Shown here: in pieces, positions 17,378 to 26,214 of the stretch
Layout: each line of letters begins with the position of its first letter
Numbering within the stretch: the first letter of the stretch is position 1
NCBI GenBank assembly: GCA_022843385.1
Contig: JALHNT010000001.1
Span: 62,001 to 126,000 of the forward strand
Origin: Anaerolineae bacterium
GTDB lineage: Bacteria > Chloroflexota > Anaerolineae > Aggregatilineales > Phototrophicaceae
Direction of reading: 5' to 3'
DNA: 64,000 nt
The notes under the pieces: generated by a model
Seen by the model: only the letters and a program-made list of their open reading frames with translations
The model's database searches: none
Told to the model about the DNA's origin: nothing
Made by a program: the position numbers and the translations under genes

Positions 17378-18790
17378 TTACGCGCTCATGCCGCCGACTG
17401 AATCATCGGTTCCGCCGACGGTGACGATGGGGATCCGAACGGTGGGTTGTCCGACGCTGACGCGGGCGGCCTGCCCCTTGCCACACATCCCCATGCCGGG
17501 GTCGAGCGCCAGATCGTTCCCGATCATGTCGATCTCCAGCAGCACCTTGGGGCCGTTGCCGAACACGGTCGCTCCCCGCACCGGCGCGGTCAGTTTGCCA
17601 TCTTCGATCAGATAGGCTTCGGTGGCGTTGAACACGAAATCCCCTTTGGCGATGTCGGCCTGTCCGCCAGCCATGCTCTTGACATAGATGCCCTTCTTGA
17701 CCGACTCGATGATCTCCTGGGGATCGTGCTGCCCCTGGTCGATGAAGGTGTTGGTCATGCGCGGCATCGGCATATGGCGGTAGCTCTCGCGCCGTCCGTT
17801 GCCGGTCGAACCGCTGCGCCCCACTCGACGGGCTTCTACGATGTCCCACATATATTCCTTGAGGATGCCGTTCTCGATCAGCACGGTGCGCTGGGCTGGC
17901 GTCCCGTCATCATCGAACTTCAGCGACCCGCGCCGCCCTGGAATCGTGCCATCATCAACCGCCGTCAGGATGGGGTTCGCCACCTGCTGCCCGATCTTCC
18001 CGGCATAGGCTGAACTGCCTTTGGTGATGAAGTCGGCTTCCATCTGATGACCGCAGGCTTCGTGGAACAGCACCCCGCCCCAGCCGTTGCACATCACCAC
18101 CGCCATATCACCCGCCGGGCAGGGACGCGCATCCAGCATCCGCACCGCCGACTCGGCCATCTCTTGAATCTTGCTAATCGCGTCATTGCGATCCAGCAGT
18201 TCTAACCCCACCCGTCCGCCGAAGCCCTCGCGGATCTGTTGCAGGGTGCCATTGCGCCGCGCCACCACACCGGCTCGCATCTCGGTGAAGAAGCGGTCAT
18301 CTTCCACCTGTACGCCCTCCGAGTTGTACAGCCACATATGACGGCGCAGCTCGGTGTAACCGGCGGATACCTGGGTGATGAGCGGGTTATAGGCACGGGC
18401 CGCGCTGTCCATCCGCGCCAGCAGATCAGCCTTATCTTGAATGCTCATCGTCTCGAACGGCTTTTCAAGCGGGTAGCTGAGTGGACTCTTGCGCTCGGTC
18501 AGGTCGATGATCGGCGTCTTGCTGCTGCCACTGCCGGCTGAGGCGGCCGCCCGCGCTGCGTTCATCAAACTGCTCTCGTCCAGCACATCGGTGAAGGCGT
18601 AGGTCACGAGGTTGCCGAAGAATACCCGCACCCCCGCGCCCCGGTCGGCACCGCGCACGGCTCGCTCCAGCCGCGAGTCGTCCATGCCCAGCCCCAGCGA
18701 GACCACATCCTCGACATAAATCTCGGCCAGATCCGCGCCGGTCTTCAGCGCTTCGGCCAGCACTTTCTGCGCCAGTTCTTTAGGAATCAT
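17378..18790 (-). CDS. tldD: Metalloprotease TldD
   Basis: A 470-residue zinc-dependent protease subunit. HEACGH at residues 243-248 is the HExxxH zinc site, followed by MEADFITKG. GNGRRESYRHMPMPRMTNTF and a C-terminal GMCGKGQ (third zinc ligand region) complete the TldD signature. Length is normal. Forms the TldDE complex with the downstream gene, which starts 9 bp after its stop. A short SD (AGGAG) precedes the ATG. No peptide-antibiotic precursor is evident nearby, so a housekeeping proteolytic role is more likely than toxin maturation. Confidence 0.95.
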   Translation of the reverse strand: MIPKELAQKVLAEALKTGADLAEIYVEDVVSLGLGMDDSRLERAVRGADRGAGVRVFFGNLVTYAFTDVLDESSLMNAARAAASAGSGSSKTPIIDLTERKSPLSYPLEKPFETMSIQDKADLLARMDSAARAYNPLITQVSAGYTELRRHMWLYNSEGVQVEDDRFFTEMRAGVVARRNGTLQQIREGFGGRVGLELLDRNDAISKIQEMAESAVRMLDARPCPAGDMAVVMCNGWGGVLFHEACGHQMEADFITKGSSAYAGKIGQQVANPILTAVDDGTIPGRRGSLKFDDDGTPAQRTVLIENGILKEYMWDIVEARRVGRSGSTGNGRRESYRHMPMPRMTNTFIDQGQHDPQEIIESVKKGIYVKSMAGGQADIAKGDFVFNATEAYLIEDGKLTAPVRGATVFGNGPKVLLEIDMIGNDLALDPGMGMCGKGQAARVSVGQPTVRIPIVTVGGTDDSVGGMSA

Positions 18791-18855
18791 AACTTCTCCT
18801 GATCGCTATCGGCTTTCCACTCTATACGAATGACCTGCGGATATTGTTCGATTCT

Positions 18856-19158
18856 TCATGCGGGCTGAAGTTCGCCAGCATAGGCCAGTGTAATCTGACT
18901 GCGCGGAATCCCGGCGCGAATCAGTTCATTAACCAGCGGGCGATCCGAGATGTCTTCATCAATGATGATCTGCCCATCGACAATCCGCGCCGCGATGACG
19001 ACCACCGCGCGCGGCGGACGGCCGGTTTGACCGGTGACAACATAAACAAGGTAACGCTCTTTTTCTGGGTCGCTGGCAACATAGGTTGTGCCGCCAATCG
19101 TTTCGCCGCGCTCGTAGTCATCAATTTCCCGTTGCAAGATGGACTTCAGTTCATGCAT
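18856..19158 (-). CDS. XisI-like protein (fdxN element excision controlling factor family)
   Basis: A 100-residue protein resembling XisI. Family hallmarks: an N-terminal helix ending in Y (LQREIDDYER), a beta-strand YLVYVVTGQTGRPPRAVVVI, then IVDGQIIIDEDIS and the closing LVNELIRAGIPRSQITLAYAG, where XisI proteins have a near-identical '(A/E)GVPKSDIVL(A/G)F' block. In cyanobacteria XisI acts with XisH on fdxN-element excision, yet most homologues elsewhere have no element and an unknown role. No xisH is present. It starts 6 bp after the stop of the hydroxyacid dehydrogenase gene, so the two are probably cotranscribed. Confidence 0.75.
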   Translation of the reverse strand: MHELKSILQREIDDYERGETIGGTTYVASDPEKERYLVYVVTGQTGRPPRAVVVIAARIVDGQIIIDEDISDRPLVNELIRAGIPRSQITLAYAGELQPA

Positions 19159-19164
19159 AGCGTA

Positions 19165-20178
19165 TCAATATCCCCTTTGCCGATTGAGCAGGTTGAGCAG
19201 CGGCTTCTTCTCCATATACCGCAGCAGATTCTCCCCCAGCAGCGCGGCGGCTTTCTCGTGATAGCGCAGGCTGTTGCCGGAGATATGCGGGCTGAGGATG
19301 ACATTCGGCAGTTTCCACAACGGGCTGCTGGCAGGCAGCGGTTCTTCGGTGAATACATCCAGCCCGGCACCGGCGATCTGATGCGACTCCAGCGCGTCGA
19401 TCAGTGCCGCCTCGTCCACCACTGCCCCGCGCGCCACATTAATCAGCACCGCTGTTTTCTTCATTCGCTCCAACACCCCAGCGCTGATGACCGGCGCAGC
19501 CCCTTTGACCAGCGGCGCGGTGACGACCAGAAAATCGCACTCGGCAGCCATTGACCCCACCGCTTCTGCCGGGTAAATCCGCGCCGGGATGCTGCCTTCA
19601 GGGTCACCAGTTCCGGGTTCGCTGTAGCCATCATTGTCATGCAGCCGCTTCAGATCGCGTTTAGAGGCCAGCACATTCATCCCCAGCGCGTCAGCCACCC
19701 GCGCCAGTTCGCGCCCGATGCTACCATAACCGACGATGCCGAGCGTCTGTCCGCGCAGTTCCACCGGCGCGAAAATCTTCCCCGTTTTTTCCGGCCACTC
19801 GGCTTTGTTCTGGAGTTCCAGCATGGTCGGAATCTTATAGGCGAAGGCCAGCATCAGCCCCAGGCAGTATTCCGACATCTGCACCGCGTGGATGCCGCTG
19901 GCGGTGGTGATGGCGATGTCCTCGGCTTGCAGGATCGGCTTATCCACCACGCTATCCGCGCCGGCGAAGTGCAGTTGAATCCAGCGCAGCCGGGGAACCT
20001 GAGCCGGCTCCGGGAAGTGCCGCAGCGTATACAGCACCTCGACCTCGGCCCAGGCCGAGTCCGGCACGTTAGGGTAATGACGCTCAATATGCAGGTGCGG
20101 CGAGATGGCACGCAACTGCTCCATAATGCTATCGGAAAAATCCATCGCGACGACGACATGAATTGGTTCGTTTGTCAT
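19165..20178 (-). CDS. D-2-hydroxyacid dehydrogenase family protein
   Basis: A 337-residue NAD(P)-dependent dehydrogenase of the D-isomer 2-hydroxyacid family. The Rossmann motif is GIVGYGSIGRELARVADALG. The catalytic Arg is in NVARGAVVD, the Glu in FTEEPLP and the His in SPHISG. A ~25-residue insert after the first nucleotide-binding strand (LHDNDGYSEPGTGDPEGSIP) is unusual. It is closest in look to phosphoglycerate dehydrogenase or glyoxylate/hydroxypyruvate reductase-type enzymes; the substrate cannot be fixed. The ATG at 20178 follows GGGAGCAG. It overlaps a spurious longer start and is divergent from the CHRD gene. Confidence 0.88.
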   Translation of the reverse strand: MTNEPIHVVVAMDFSDSIMEQLRAISPHLHIERHYPNVPDSAWAEVEVLYTLRHFPEPAQVPRLRWIQLHFAGADSVVDKPILQAEDIAITTASGIHAVQMSEYCLGLMLAFAYKIPTMLELQNKAEWPEKTGKIFAPVELRGQTLGIVGYGSIGRELARVADALGMNVLASKRDLKRLHDNDGYSEPGTGDPEGSIPARIYPAEAVGSMAAECDFLVVTAPLVKGAAPVISAGVLERMKKTAVLINVARGAVVDEAALIDALESHQIAGAGLDVFTEEPLPASSPLWKLPNVILSPHISGNSLRYHEKAAALLGENLLRYMEKKPLLNLLNRQRGY

Positions 20179-20365
20179 GAACTGCTCCCTGGTTGCTGCG
20201 ATGATGATAGGCGAGGCTGTCTGTTGGCGCAACCATCATGGATTCGAGATGTGTCTGTGCCGGAGGCTTAACAACGCATATCCCGATCTGTTGAAGGTGC
20301 ACCATCGATTGCATACCGAATGCGCGCTGTGCTATGCTGCGCATGCCAAAAAGGAGCAAATGCTG

Positions 20366-21088
20366 ATGGAATTCAATCGACGTCTAGGCCGTCTAATCAT
20401 GCTCATGCTACCAATTCTTCTCGTTCTGGTGATGAGCAGGGTGGTGTTTTCCCAGAGCGAACATGCGGCTGGTGATCGCACTGAGTCTGAACGCCCAAGT
20501 CCTATTCCCCTGAATCCACTCCTGGGTTCAGAAGTGGGCTTCGTTTACGAGGCATTCCTCAGTCCTCATCAGGAAGGCGGCGAGGAAGAAGATACTCCAT
20601 CGCTCATCCCGGCGGAATTCCGTTCTACTGAACCGTCTGTGCCGCGCGCTCAACGGACTTCACGCGGCCACGCCGTCATCGAATTCACCAATGACCTCAG
20701 TCGCGCTTTTGTGTACCTGGCCGTAGAGAACGTCAGTCCTGATGATGTGGTTATGCTGCACCTGCATTGTGGTCGCCCGGGTCAATTGGGGCCGATCATC
20801 ATTGATTTTGGACTGGCGGGGAGCCTCAGCGACTATCTGGCGGATGGGCAGCTTGCCCTCGAAGTCACTAACGAGGATATTGTAGCCGCCGCAGAACATG
20901 GGCAGGGTTTAATCGGCGCGTTTACGTCCGGTTGCCCAATCATCCCTACCATACCAAATGATAAAGTGAAGACGATTGCTGGAATGGAACTCATCGCGCG
21001 TCAGGGTGAACTGTACTTCAATTTGCATACCCGTGCGCAGACCTACTTTGGCGATATTCGCGGTCAGTTCCATCTGATCGAGCGATAG
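20366..21088 (+). CDS. Exported CHRD-domain protein
   Basis: A 240-residue protein with a signal anchor at residues 8-28 (LGRLIMLMLPILLVLVMSR) and a CHRD-like C-terminal domain: RGHAVIEFTNDLSRAFVYLA, VVMLHLHCGRPGQLGPIIID, and YFNLHTRAQTYFGDIRGQF. CHRD domains occur in chordin and in bacterial surface proteins of unknown role. The ATG at 20366 (nine bases after AAGGAG) is preferred to 20360. Much longer frames from 20177 overlap the neighbour's start and lack an SD. It has no neighbour in its direction, so it is probably monocistronic. Confidence 0.78.
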   Translation: MEFNRRLGRLIMLMLPILLVLVMSRVVFSQSEHAAGDRTESERPSPIPLNPLLGSEVGFVYEAFLSPHQEGGEEEDTPSLIPAEFRSTEPSVPRAQRTSRGHAVIEFTNDLSRAFVYLAVENVSPDDVVMLHLHCGRPGQLGPIIIDFGLAGSLSDYLADGQLALEVTNEDIVAAAEHGQGLIGAFTSGCPIIPTIPNDKVKTIAGMELIARQGELYFNLHTRAQTYFGDIRGQFHLIER

Positions 21089-21099
21089 ATCGGGGCGTT

Positions 21100-21396
21100 T
21101 CAGGCTCCGCGCAAGCGAGCGATCAAGCGCTGGATGACGCCGCGTTCAACCTGGGGCTTGGGTTTCTGTGCTTCCTGCTGCCGGACGATTGCCAGCAGAC
21201 GGGCGGTCTCCTGAAACAGGATGATGCGATGCACCGTCTCGCCATTGACCTGATACCACTCGGCGAACATGTGCACCACCTGAGCTTCGCGGTGATGAAC
21301 CTGGCGATAGGCCGATTTGAACCCTTCGCTAATATCGCGCGGGGTTAAGGTTGCGCTGTCATCTGTCACGTAAGTCATGGTTGAGACTGCTGCCAT
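21100..21396 (-). CDS. Small conserved-type hypothetical protein
   Basis: A 98-residue soluble protein. The first half is RDISEGFKSAYRQVHHREAQ with VVHMFAEWYQVNGETVHRII, and it ends in a basic region (KPKPQVERGVIQRLIARLRG). No signal peptide and no motif I can name. It stops 12 bp past the CHRD gene on the opposite strand. The well-formed frame and codon use support a real gene; the function is unknown. Confidence 0.55.
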   Translation of the reverse strand: MAAVSTMTYVTDDSATLTPRDISEGFKSAYRQVHHREAQVVHMFAEWYQVNGETVHRIILFQETARLLAIVRQQEAQKPKPQVERGVIQRLIARLRGA

Positions 21397-21494
21397 ATGA
21401 TTACCTCATCTTAATCATAAGGCCGCTTTGCCTATCGGAAAAGGGAAAGCATTAAGAATTCACGACTTTCACAACTTTTTCGCAATATTCCAGT

Positions 21495-23492
21495 TCATGG
21501 AATCGACCACAACCGGATGGTGCCATCTTCGCCACACACCGCCAAGGTTGTGCCATCCGGGCTGAATTGAACGCAGCGGGCGGCAAAAGATCGATTCTCC
21601 AGGGTCGCCACTCCTTCCAAAGTCCGCATATCCCATAGGCGAACGGTATCATCATGGGCGCTGGATGCCACCAGTTCACCATCCGGGCTGCTGGCTAAAG
21701 CCGTGATGCCGCTTTTGAACACGCCAAAGGTGTGTCCACCGAGCGTGGCCTTCAATTCGCCGCTGCGCCAGTCCCAGACATAAACCTGATTGTCGAAGCC
21801 GCCCACCACCAGCAGGCTGTCCTGGCGGGCGAACGCCAATCCACCCACGCCGGCGGTCCCGGCCTGAAGTTCAATCGCGGCCGATGATGGGTTCTGTAGA
21901 TCCCAGATGCGAACTGCGCCTTGATAGCTTCCCCCCACCAGATAACGTCTGTCGCTGCTCCAGGCGACTTCCAGCGCACCCGTCAACACCAGCCGTTGAT
22001 ATTCGCTGCCATCCGAGCTATCCCAAACCATGACGCCATCCGAGCGGGTGGTGGCAAGCCATGACTCATCGGCGCTGTAGGCCATCTTGTAGACCAGGTA
22101 ATCCGATGCCTCCCAGACGAGTTGCTCCTGCTGCCGGACCACATCCCAAACATGGACGTCTGGCTCGATGGCGAAGGAAATGGCGACGCGGCCGAACCGA
22201 TTGCCCACCGCGCTGGTCTGAATGGTGCTGTCGAATGAGGCGACCCAATCTTCACGCTGTGCATTGATGTTCCACTGACGCAGCGATGTGTCGCCAGCAC
22301 TGATGAGGGTCTGCCCGTCAGCGGCAAAGCCCAACGCCTGCACACTGCTGCTGTGCCCTTCGACCAGGTTAAGAGGTGTTGATAGCTCGCTAATGACCTC
22401 ACCCCTGACCGAAATAGTCTGCATGAAAACAGCGCCCGCCTGGGTGCCGTACAAGATGAAGCGATCAGATTGTTTGCTCAACTGGATTCGGCTGATGGCT
22501 GGCATTGACACCTCAACCGCTTGCAGCGACCGCGATGACGGGTCAAAGATGGAAAGCTGGGCATCCGTGCAGGTACCGAAGGTGAACGTTCGACAAACCA
22601 GCGCCGCCAGATAACGCCCATCAGCGGTGAAAGTCGCGCTGATGATCGAGCCGGGCAACCCTTGCATGACTAGGCTGAAGCCTCCGCTCTGCAAGTCCCA
22701 CAACCACACGCTGGTATCTCCGCACGATAAATCCGGCTGCTGTTCACAGGTCTTGAAAGCCAACTCGTCACCCGCTGGGCTGAACCCCAGCGTTTGCACG
22801 CGCAGTGACGCTGCTTTCTCACCAAACCAGTTGGCAAGACTGTCAGAAGCAATCAATCTTCCGGTTGCAGCATCAATCACCTGAAAACCGTCGTTGAAAT
22901 AAACGAGGTACCACAACTCCTGGGATGCGCTCCAAACCAGCGCCGGCGACTGATACCGATCCCATACCGGCGGATACGACTGGCTGGCATAACTCCTGCC
23001 GATGGAAACCAGGCGGTGAAACTCCTTCGTCTGCTCGCGGTAGCTGACGAAGATCAGGTTCAGGCCATCCGGGCTGAAGCGCAGATCGTTGACTGAACCG
23101 GCGACTTCATCAGCGTACAGGCGCTCCAGCGTTCGGCTGTCAAGAATCGTGATGCGCGACTGCTGGCACCCGGCCTCATCAGTTTGAAGGCATTCGCTCA
23201 CGACCAGTTGCCCGCCATCGGGCGAGTATTCCAGGCCAACTGACGTGCCGACTATATCGGGCAGGCGGTGGGTTTCGCCGCTACTGATACCCGTAATCCA
23301 TGTGCCAAGCGAGTTGACAAAAGCTAGTCGGTCAGCACCCGGCGACCAGATAAAACGAAACAACTCGCCGCTGCCCAGTATACCCGTCATCCTCAATTCA
23401 GCGGCGTTCTCGGCGGTGATCACCGTCGAACCTTTGGCCGCCGTTGGCCCCAATAGCAGCGCCAGCAGCAGCCCGACCCATAAGCGTTTCAT
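21495..23492 (-). CDS. Exported WD40 beta-propeller protein
   Basis: A 665-residue protein with a signal peptide (MKRLWVGLLLALLLGPTAAK). Two propeller regions follow. The N-terminal part has TolB/WD-type blades (FIWSPGADRLAFV, LEYSPDGGQLVVSE, LRFSPDGLNLIFV). The C-terminal half has classic WD40 blades ending LRQWNIN, VRIWDLQN, VYVWDWR, VRLWDMR and IRLWSIP. The ATG at 23492 is chosen because the signal peptide starts there; the longer open frame runs antisense through the upstream gene. It lies 7 bp after the quinone oxidoreductase stop, so they are cotranscribed. It is presumably a scaffold for protein contacts outside the membrane. Confidence 0.85.
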   Translation of the reverse strand: MKRLWVGLLLALLLGPTAAKGSTVITAENAAELRMTGILGSGELFRFIWSPGADRLAFVNSLGTWITGISSGETHRLPDIVGTSVGLEYSPDGGQLVVSECLQTDEAGCQQSRITILDSRTLERLYADEVAGSVNDLRFSPDGLNLIFVSYREQTKEFHRLVSIGRSYASQSYPPVWDRYQSPALVWSASQELWYLVYFNDGFQVIDAATGRLIASDSLANWFGEKAASLRVQTLGFSPAGDELAFKTCEQQPDLSCGDTSVWLWDLQSGGFSLVMQGLPGSIISATFTADGRYLAALVCRTFTFGTCTDAQLSIFDPSSRSLQAVEVSMPAISRIQLSKQSDRFILYGTQAGAVFMQTISVRGEVISELSTPLNLVEGHSSSVQALGFAADGQTLISAGDTSLRQWNINAQREDWVASFDSTIQTSAVGNRFGRVAISFAIEPDVHVWDVVRQQEQLVWEASDYLVYKMAYSADESWLATTRSDGVMVWDSSDGSEYQRLVLTGALEVAWSSDRRYLVGGSYQGAVRIWDLQNPSSAAIELQAGTAGVGGLAFARQDSLLVVGGFDNQVYVWDWRSGELKATLGGHTFGVFKSGITALASSPDGELVASSAHDDTVRLWDMRTLEGVATLENRSFAARCVQFSPDGTTLAVCGEDGTIRLWSIP

Positions 23493-23499
23493 GTTGTTC

Positions 23500-24498
23500 T
23501 CACCCCAGGCGCACGACAACCTTGCCGGAACTTTGGCCGCTGTGCAGGTATTCGACCGCATCGGCCACCTGCTCCAGCCCATTGAACGGACGCGGATCGA
23601 CCGCCACTTCCAGTTGGCCGGATTGATACAGCTCGACCAGCCGCGCCATATGCTCTGGTACCTGCCGAATGAAGTGCAGCAGGAACATACTGCGCAGCGA
23701 GGCTGATTTGCCCAGCAGCTTGAAGTACGCCCGATTGCTGGTGACCTGTTCCGGCGGCGCGAGATACTCGGTGATGTAGCCGATGATGACCAGCCGCCCC
23801 CGGATCGCCAGATGATCGAGGCAGGTATCGAACATCTGCCGCCCCACCGACTCGTAGACCACATCCACGCCGCGCGGATACTCTTTGGTCAACACCGCAT
23901 CCAGGTCTTCGGTCTTGTAATTGACCACCCGGTCACAGCCCAGCCGCCGCAGCATCTCGGCCTTTTCGTCGGAGCTACAGGTGCCGATGACGGTGTTGCC
24001 CGCCAGCTTCGCCAACTGCACCGCGAACTGCCCCGTGCCACCGGCTGCTGCTGTCACCAGTACTACCTCGCCGCTTTTCAGCTCGCCCACTTCCAGTCCA
24101 ATCGAAGCAGTGGTGCCGCTGAGCGCCAGGCTGAGGATGTGCGGTGTGGCTTCAGCGGCGCGGACGACGCGGCTGGCGCGGGTGGTGACGTATTCGGCAT
24201 AACCGCCGACGGTGGTGCTGAGAGCGACATCACCGACCTGAAAGCCGGTCACTTGATCGCCCACTGCCACCACTTCGCCGATCATCTCTGCCCCCAGGTC
24301 AATCGGTGGTTGTGAACCGGGGGTGTATAAGCCGGCGCTGATGTTGACATCAGTGGCGTTGACGCCGGCGTAGCGATTGCGAATGATGAGTTCATTGGCA
24401 GCGGGCGGCTTCAGTTCGACTTCGACGATCTGCGCCGCCTCACGGAACTGCTTGCTGAAGTGGGTGGCGACCAGTTTGCGATAGGTGCTGGGGAGCAT
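23500..24498 (-). CDS. Zinc-type alcohol dehydrogenase-like / quinone oxidoreductase (MDR family)
   Basis: A 332-residue medium-chain reductase. It has an N-terminal GroES-like domain (RNRYAGVNATDVNISAGLY) and the NADP-binding signature VLVTAAAGGTGQFAVQLAKLAG. The zinc-ligand cysteines are missing, which places it with quinone oxidoreductase/2-alkenal reductase enzymes. The C-terminal SSGKVVVRLG is typical of the prostaglandin-reductase-3 (ZADH2) subgroup. It likely reduces an alpha,beta-unsaturated ketone or quinone with NADPH in the cytoplasm. Promoter unknown. First gene of a two-gene unit with the exported WD40 protein, an odd pairing. Confidence 0.88.
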   Translation of the reverse strand: MLPSTYRKLVATHFSKQFREAAQIVEVELKPPAANELIIRNRYAGVNATDVNISAGLYTPGSQPPIDLGAEMIGEVVAVGDQVTGFQVGDVALSTTVGGYAEYVTTRASRVVRAAEATPHILSLALSGTTASIGLEVGELKSGEVVLVTAAAGGTGQFAVQLAKLAGNTVIGTCSSDEKAEMLRRLGCDRVVNYKTEDLDAVLTKEYPRGVDVVYESVGRQMFDTCLDHLAIRGRLVIIGYITEYLAPPEQVTSNRAYFKLLGKSASLRSMFLLHFIRQVPEHMARLVELYQSGQLEVAVDPRPFNGLEQVADAVEYLHSGQSSGKVVVRLG

Positions 24499-24690
24499 GG
24501 GGCATTCCTCTGCGATTTGATGGGTTCACGCTTATCCTACCCATATGCCCGTCAATTGCCAAATCAGCCCAGCAGTCACAGCGTTCATCGCTGCGTTCGA
24601 ATTAAGCAATCGTGTGCTGTGAATCAGCCTGATAAACAGGCAGGAACAGGTAATATGACAGATCGTGTTACAGCCTGAATGGGCAGGACA

Positions 24691-26019
24691 TTATCCGCCC
24701 AATGATACGGTACACTGTCCGGTTGCCGCTTCACACGTCGCCAACACAGTATCCGCACGCCGTACTGTAAATGTTGCGGTCCAGAAGACTTTGTCGGGCG
24801 TGAGTTCCATCAGGCTGCGCACATACTTGCACGGAGCCGGTGCGCTGCTCCCCGCGCCGACCCGATCCACTTGCAGACAGTGACCAGAGGGGAAGGCATC
24901 AGCCGGAAAGGATGAGATGCGCCCCCAGCGCTCGACGGTGGCTTCGCCGGTCGCGCTGCCGATCACCACGCCGGTCAGGTCAACCGGCTGGCTGGCGCTG
25001 TTCAATACCACCAGACTATCGCTTGAATAGATGAGCGTGAGATCGGCTGGCCCGCTGGCGACGCTGCGCGTCGGTTGTGCCACGACCGGGGTGTTGACTG
25101 CATTGCTGGAAAGCACCGATGTGGCCGTGGCGGCGATCTCTGTAGCCTGAGCTGCCGGACGATTGGGGGTGTTGGTAGGCAGGAACGCAACCGCCGTTGG
25201 CTGAGCGATGATCGTTTGTGGCACGGGCAGGCTGACCAGACTCACCGTATCCGGCACGACAGCGAGCTGTATCCCGGCCTGCACCTGGCGAATCTGCTGT
25301 TCGCTTCCGTTGCTGAAGAGCACATACAGGCTGCCGGTGAAGGGCTGAACGCTCAGCACAGCCGTCCAGGGACGGGCCTCGGTCAGCGGCAATCCATCAC
25401 TATTGAACAGGCGCACGGTCAACCCATCAGCCTTGAGTTTAGCATAGCGCGACTGGTCATTGCTCAGATACAGCGTATCGGCTGTCCGGTTAGTCTGTGC
25501 AGTATAGACGCCGGGGCGCGCACCCATCACCAGCATGAACAGATGACCATTATCGCTGGGCAGCGCGGCGATACCAACCTCACGGTAAACAGCGCTCAGA
25601 GCCGCTTTCTTGTGAATTTCCGAGTCCTGCCAGAATTTCATGACGAAGCGTGGCGTTCCGACGCCAGCGTTTTCGCCAATCTCGACCTGATCGGCAGCCC
25701 CATAGGTCGGCCAGCCATAGCGCTCGACAGCGCGCTGCCGGGGATTACGTCCTGCGGCATCCGCATGATACTGCTCATAGGTGTTGATGCTGTCCAGATT
25801 GGGCAGCAGATAGGTGGCCTGGTCAACAGCCATCGCTTGCAGGGTGGCATTGGGTTGCAGCGGCCATAAGCCTTGTTCCAAACGCCACTGGTTGACCATT
25901 CCCAGCACTTGCAAGGCGACCACCTCATCATTCGTCAAGGTGGGTTGAGCATAGGCCGTGCCGACCAACAGGCCCAATAAAAGACACCCTGCCGTCACCA
26001 GACGCAGTTGATGGTACAT
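24691..26019 (-). CDS. Secreted CAP-superfamily (SCP-like) protein
   Basis: A 442-residue exported protein with a signal peptide ending at TAYAQP (residue 25). Residues 30-170 form a CAP domain of the bacterial type: MVNQWRLEQGLWPLQPNATL, MAVDQATYLL, IGENAGVG and FWQDSEIHKKA. Then a Thr/Pro-rich linker, and a C-terminal ~110-residue beta domain (LVVLNSASQPVDLTGVVIGS) with four Cys that recalls lamin-tail-like domains. CAP proteins bind lipids or wall components and some are peptidases; a role at the cell surface is the safe statement. It has no close cotranscribed neighbour. Confidence 0.8.
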   Translation of the reverse strand: MYHQLRLVTAGCLLLGLLVGTAYAQPTLTNDEVVALQVLGMVNQWRLEQGLWPLQPNATLQAMAVDQATYLLPNLDSINTYEQYHADAAGRNPRQRAVERYGWPTYGAADQVEIGENAGVGTPRFVMKFWQDSEIHKKAALSAVYREVGIAALPSDNGHLFMLVMGARPGVYTAQTNRTADTLYLSNDQSRYAKLKADGLTVRLFNSDGLPLTEARPWTAVLSVQPFTGSLYVLFSNGSEQQIRQVQAGIQLAVVPDTVSLVSLPVPQTIIAQPTAVAFLPTNTPNRPAAQATEIAATATSVLSSNAVNTPVVAQPTRSVASGPADLTLIYSSDSLVVLNSASQPVDLTGVVIGSATGEATVERWGRISSFPADAFPSGHCLQVDRVGAGSSAPAPCKYVRSLMELTPDKVFWTATFTVRRADTVLATCEAATGQCTVSLGG

Positions 26020-26214
26020 GATGGATACCCCCTGGGGTAAAACCGATATTGCTGGTCACAGTGTAATAGAAATCATCAGATACCCTGGTTTATTTCACAG
26101 AAATTTCATGGCTGATCTGCTATCCATCCACCCGCAACCATGACATTCCCCACTGCTGGTATTCCTGGTTGGTCTCGTACAATGTGGAGAAAGATTCAGC
26201 GAAAGAGTAAGAAG

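Noticed and set aside
16007-18790. TldD/TldE as part of a peptide-antibiotic cluster
   Set aside because: No precursor peptide, cyclase or exporter gene lies nearby.
18856-19158. Evidence for an excisable element
   Set aside because: XisI homologues often occur without any element; no integrase or direct repeats were seen.
23493-23864. N-terminal extension of the WD40 gene (to 789 residues)
   Set aside because: The extra residues come from a shadow frame of the upstream quinone-oxidoreductase gene; the signal peptide begins at 23492.
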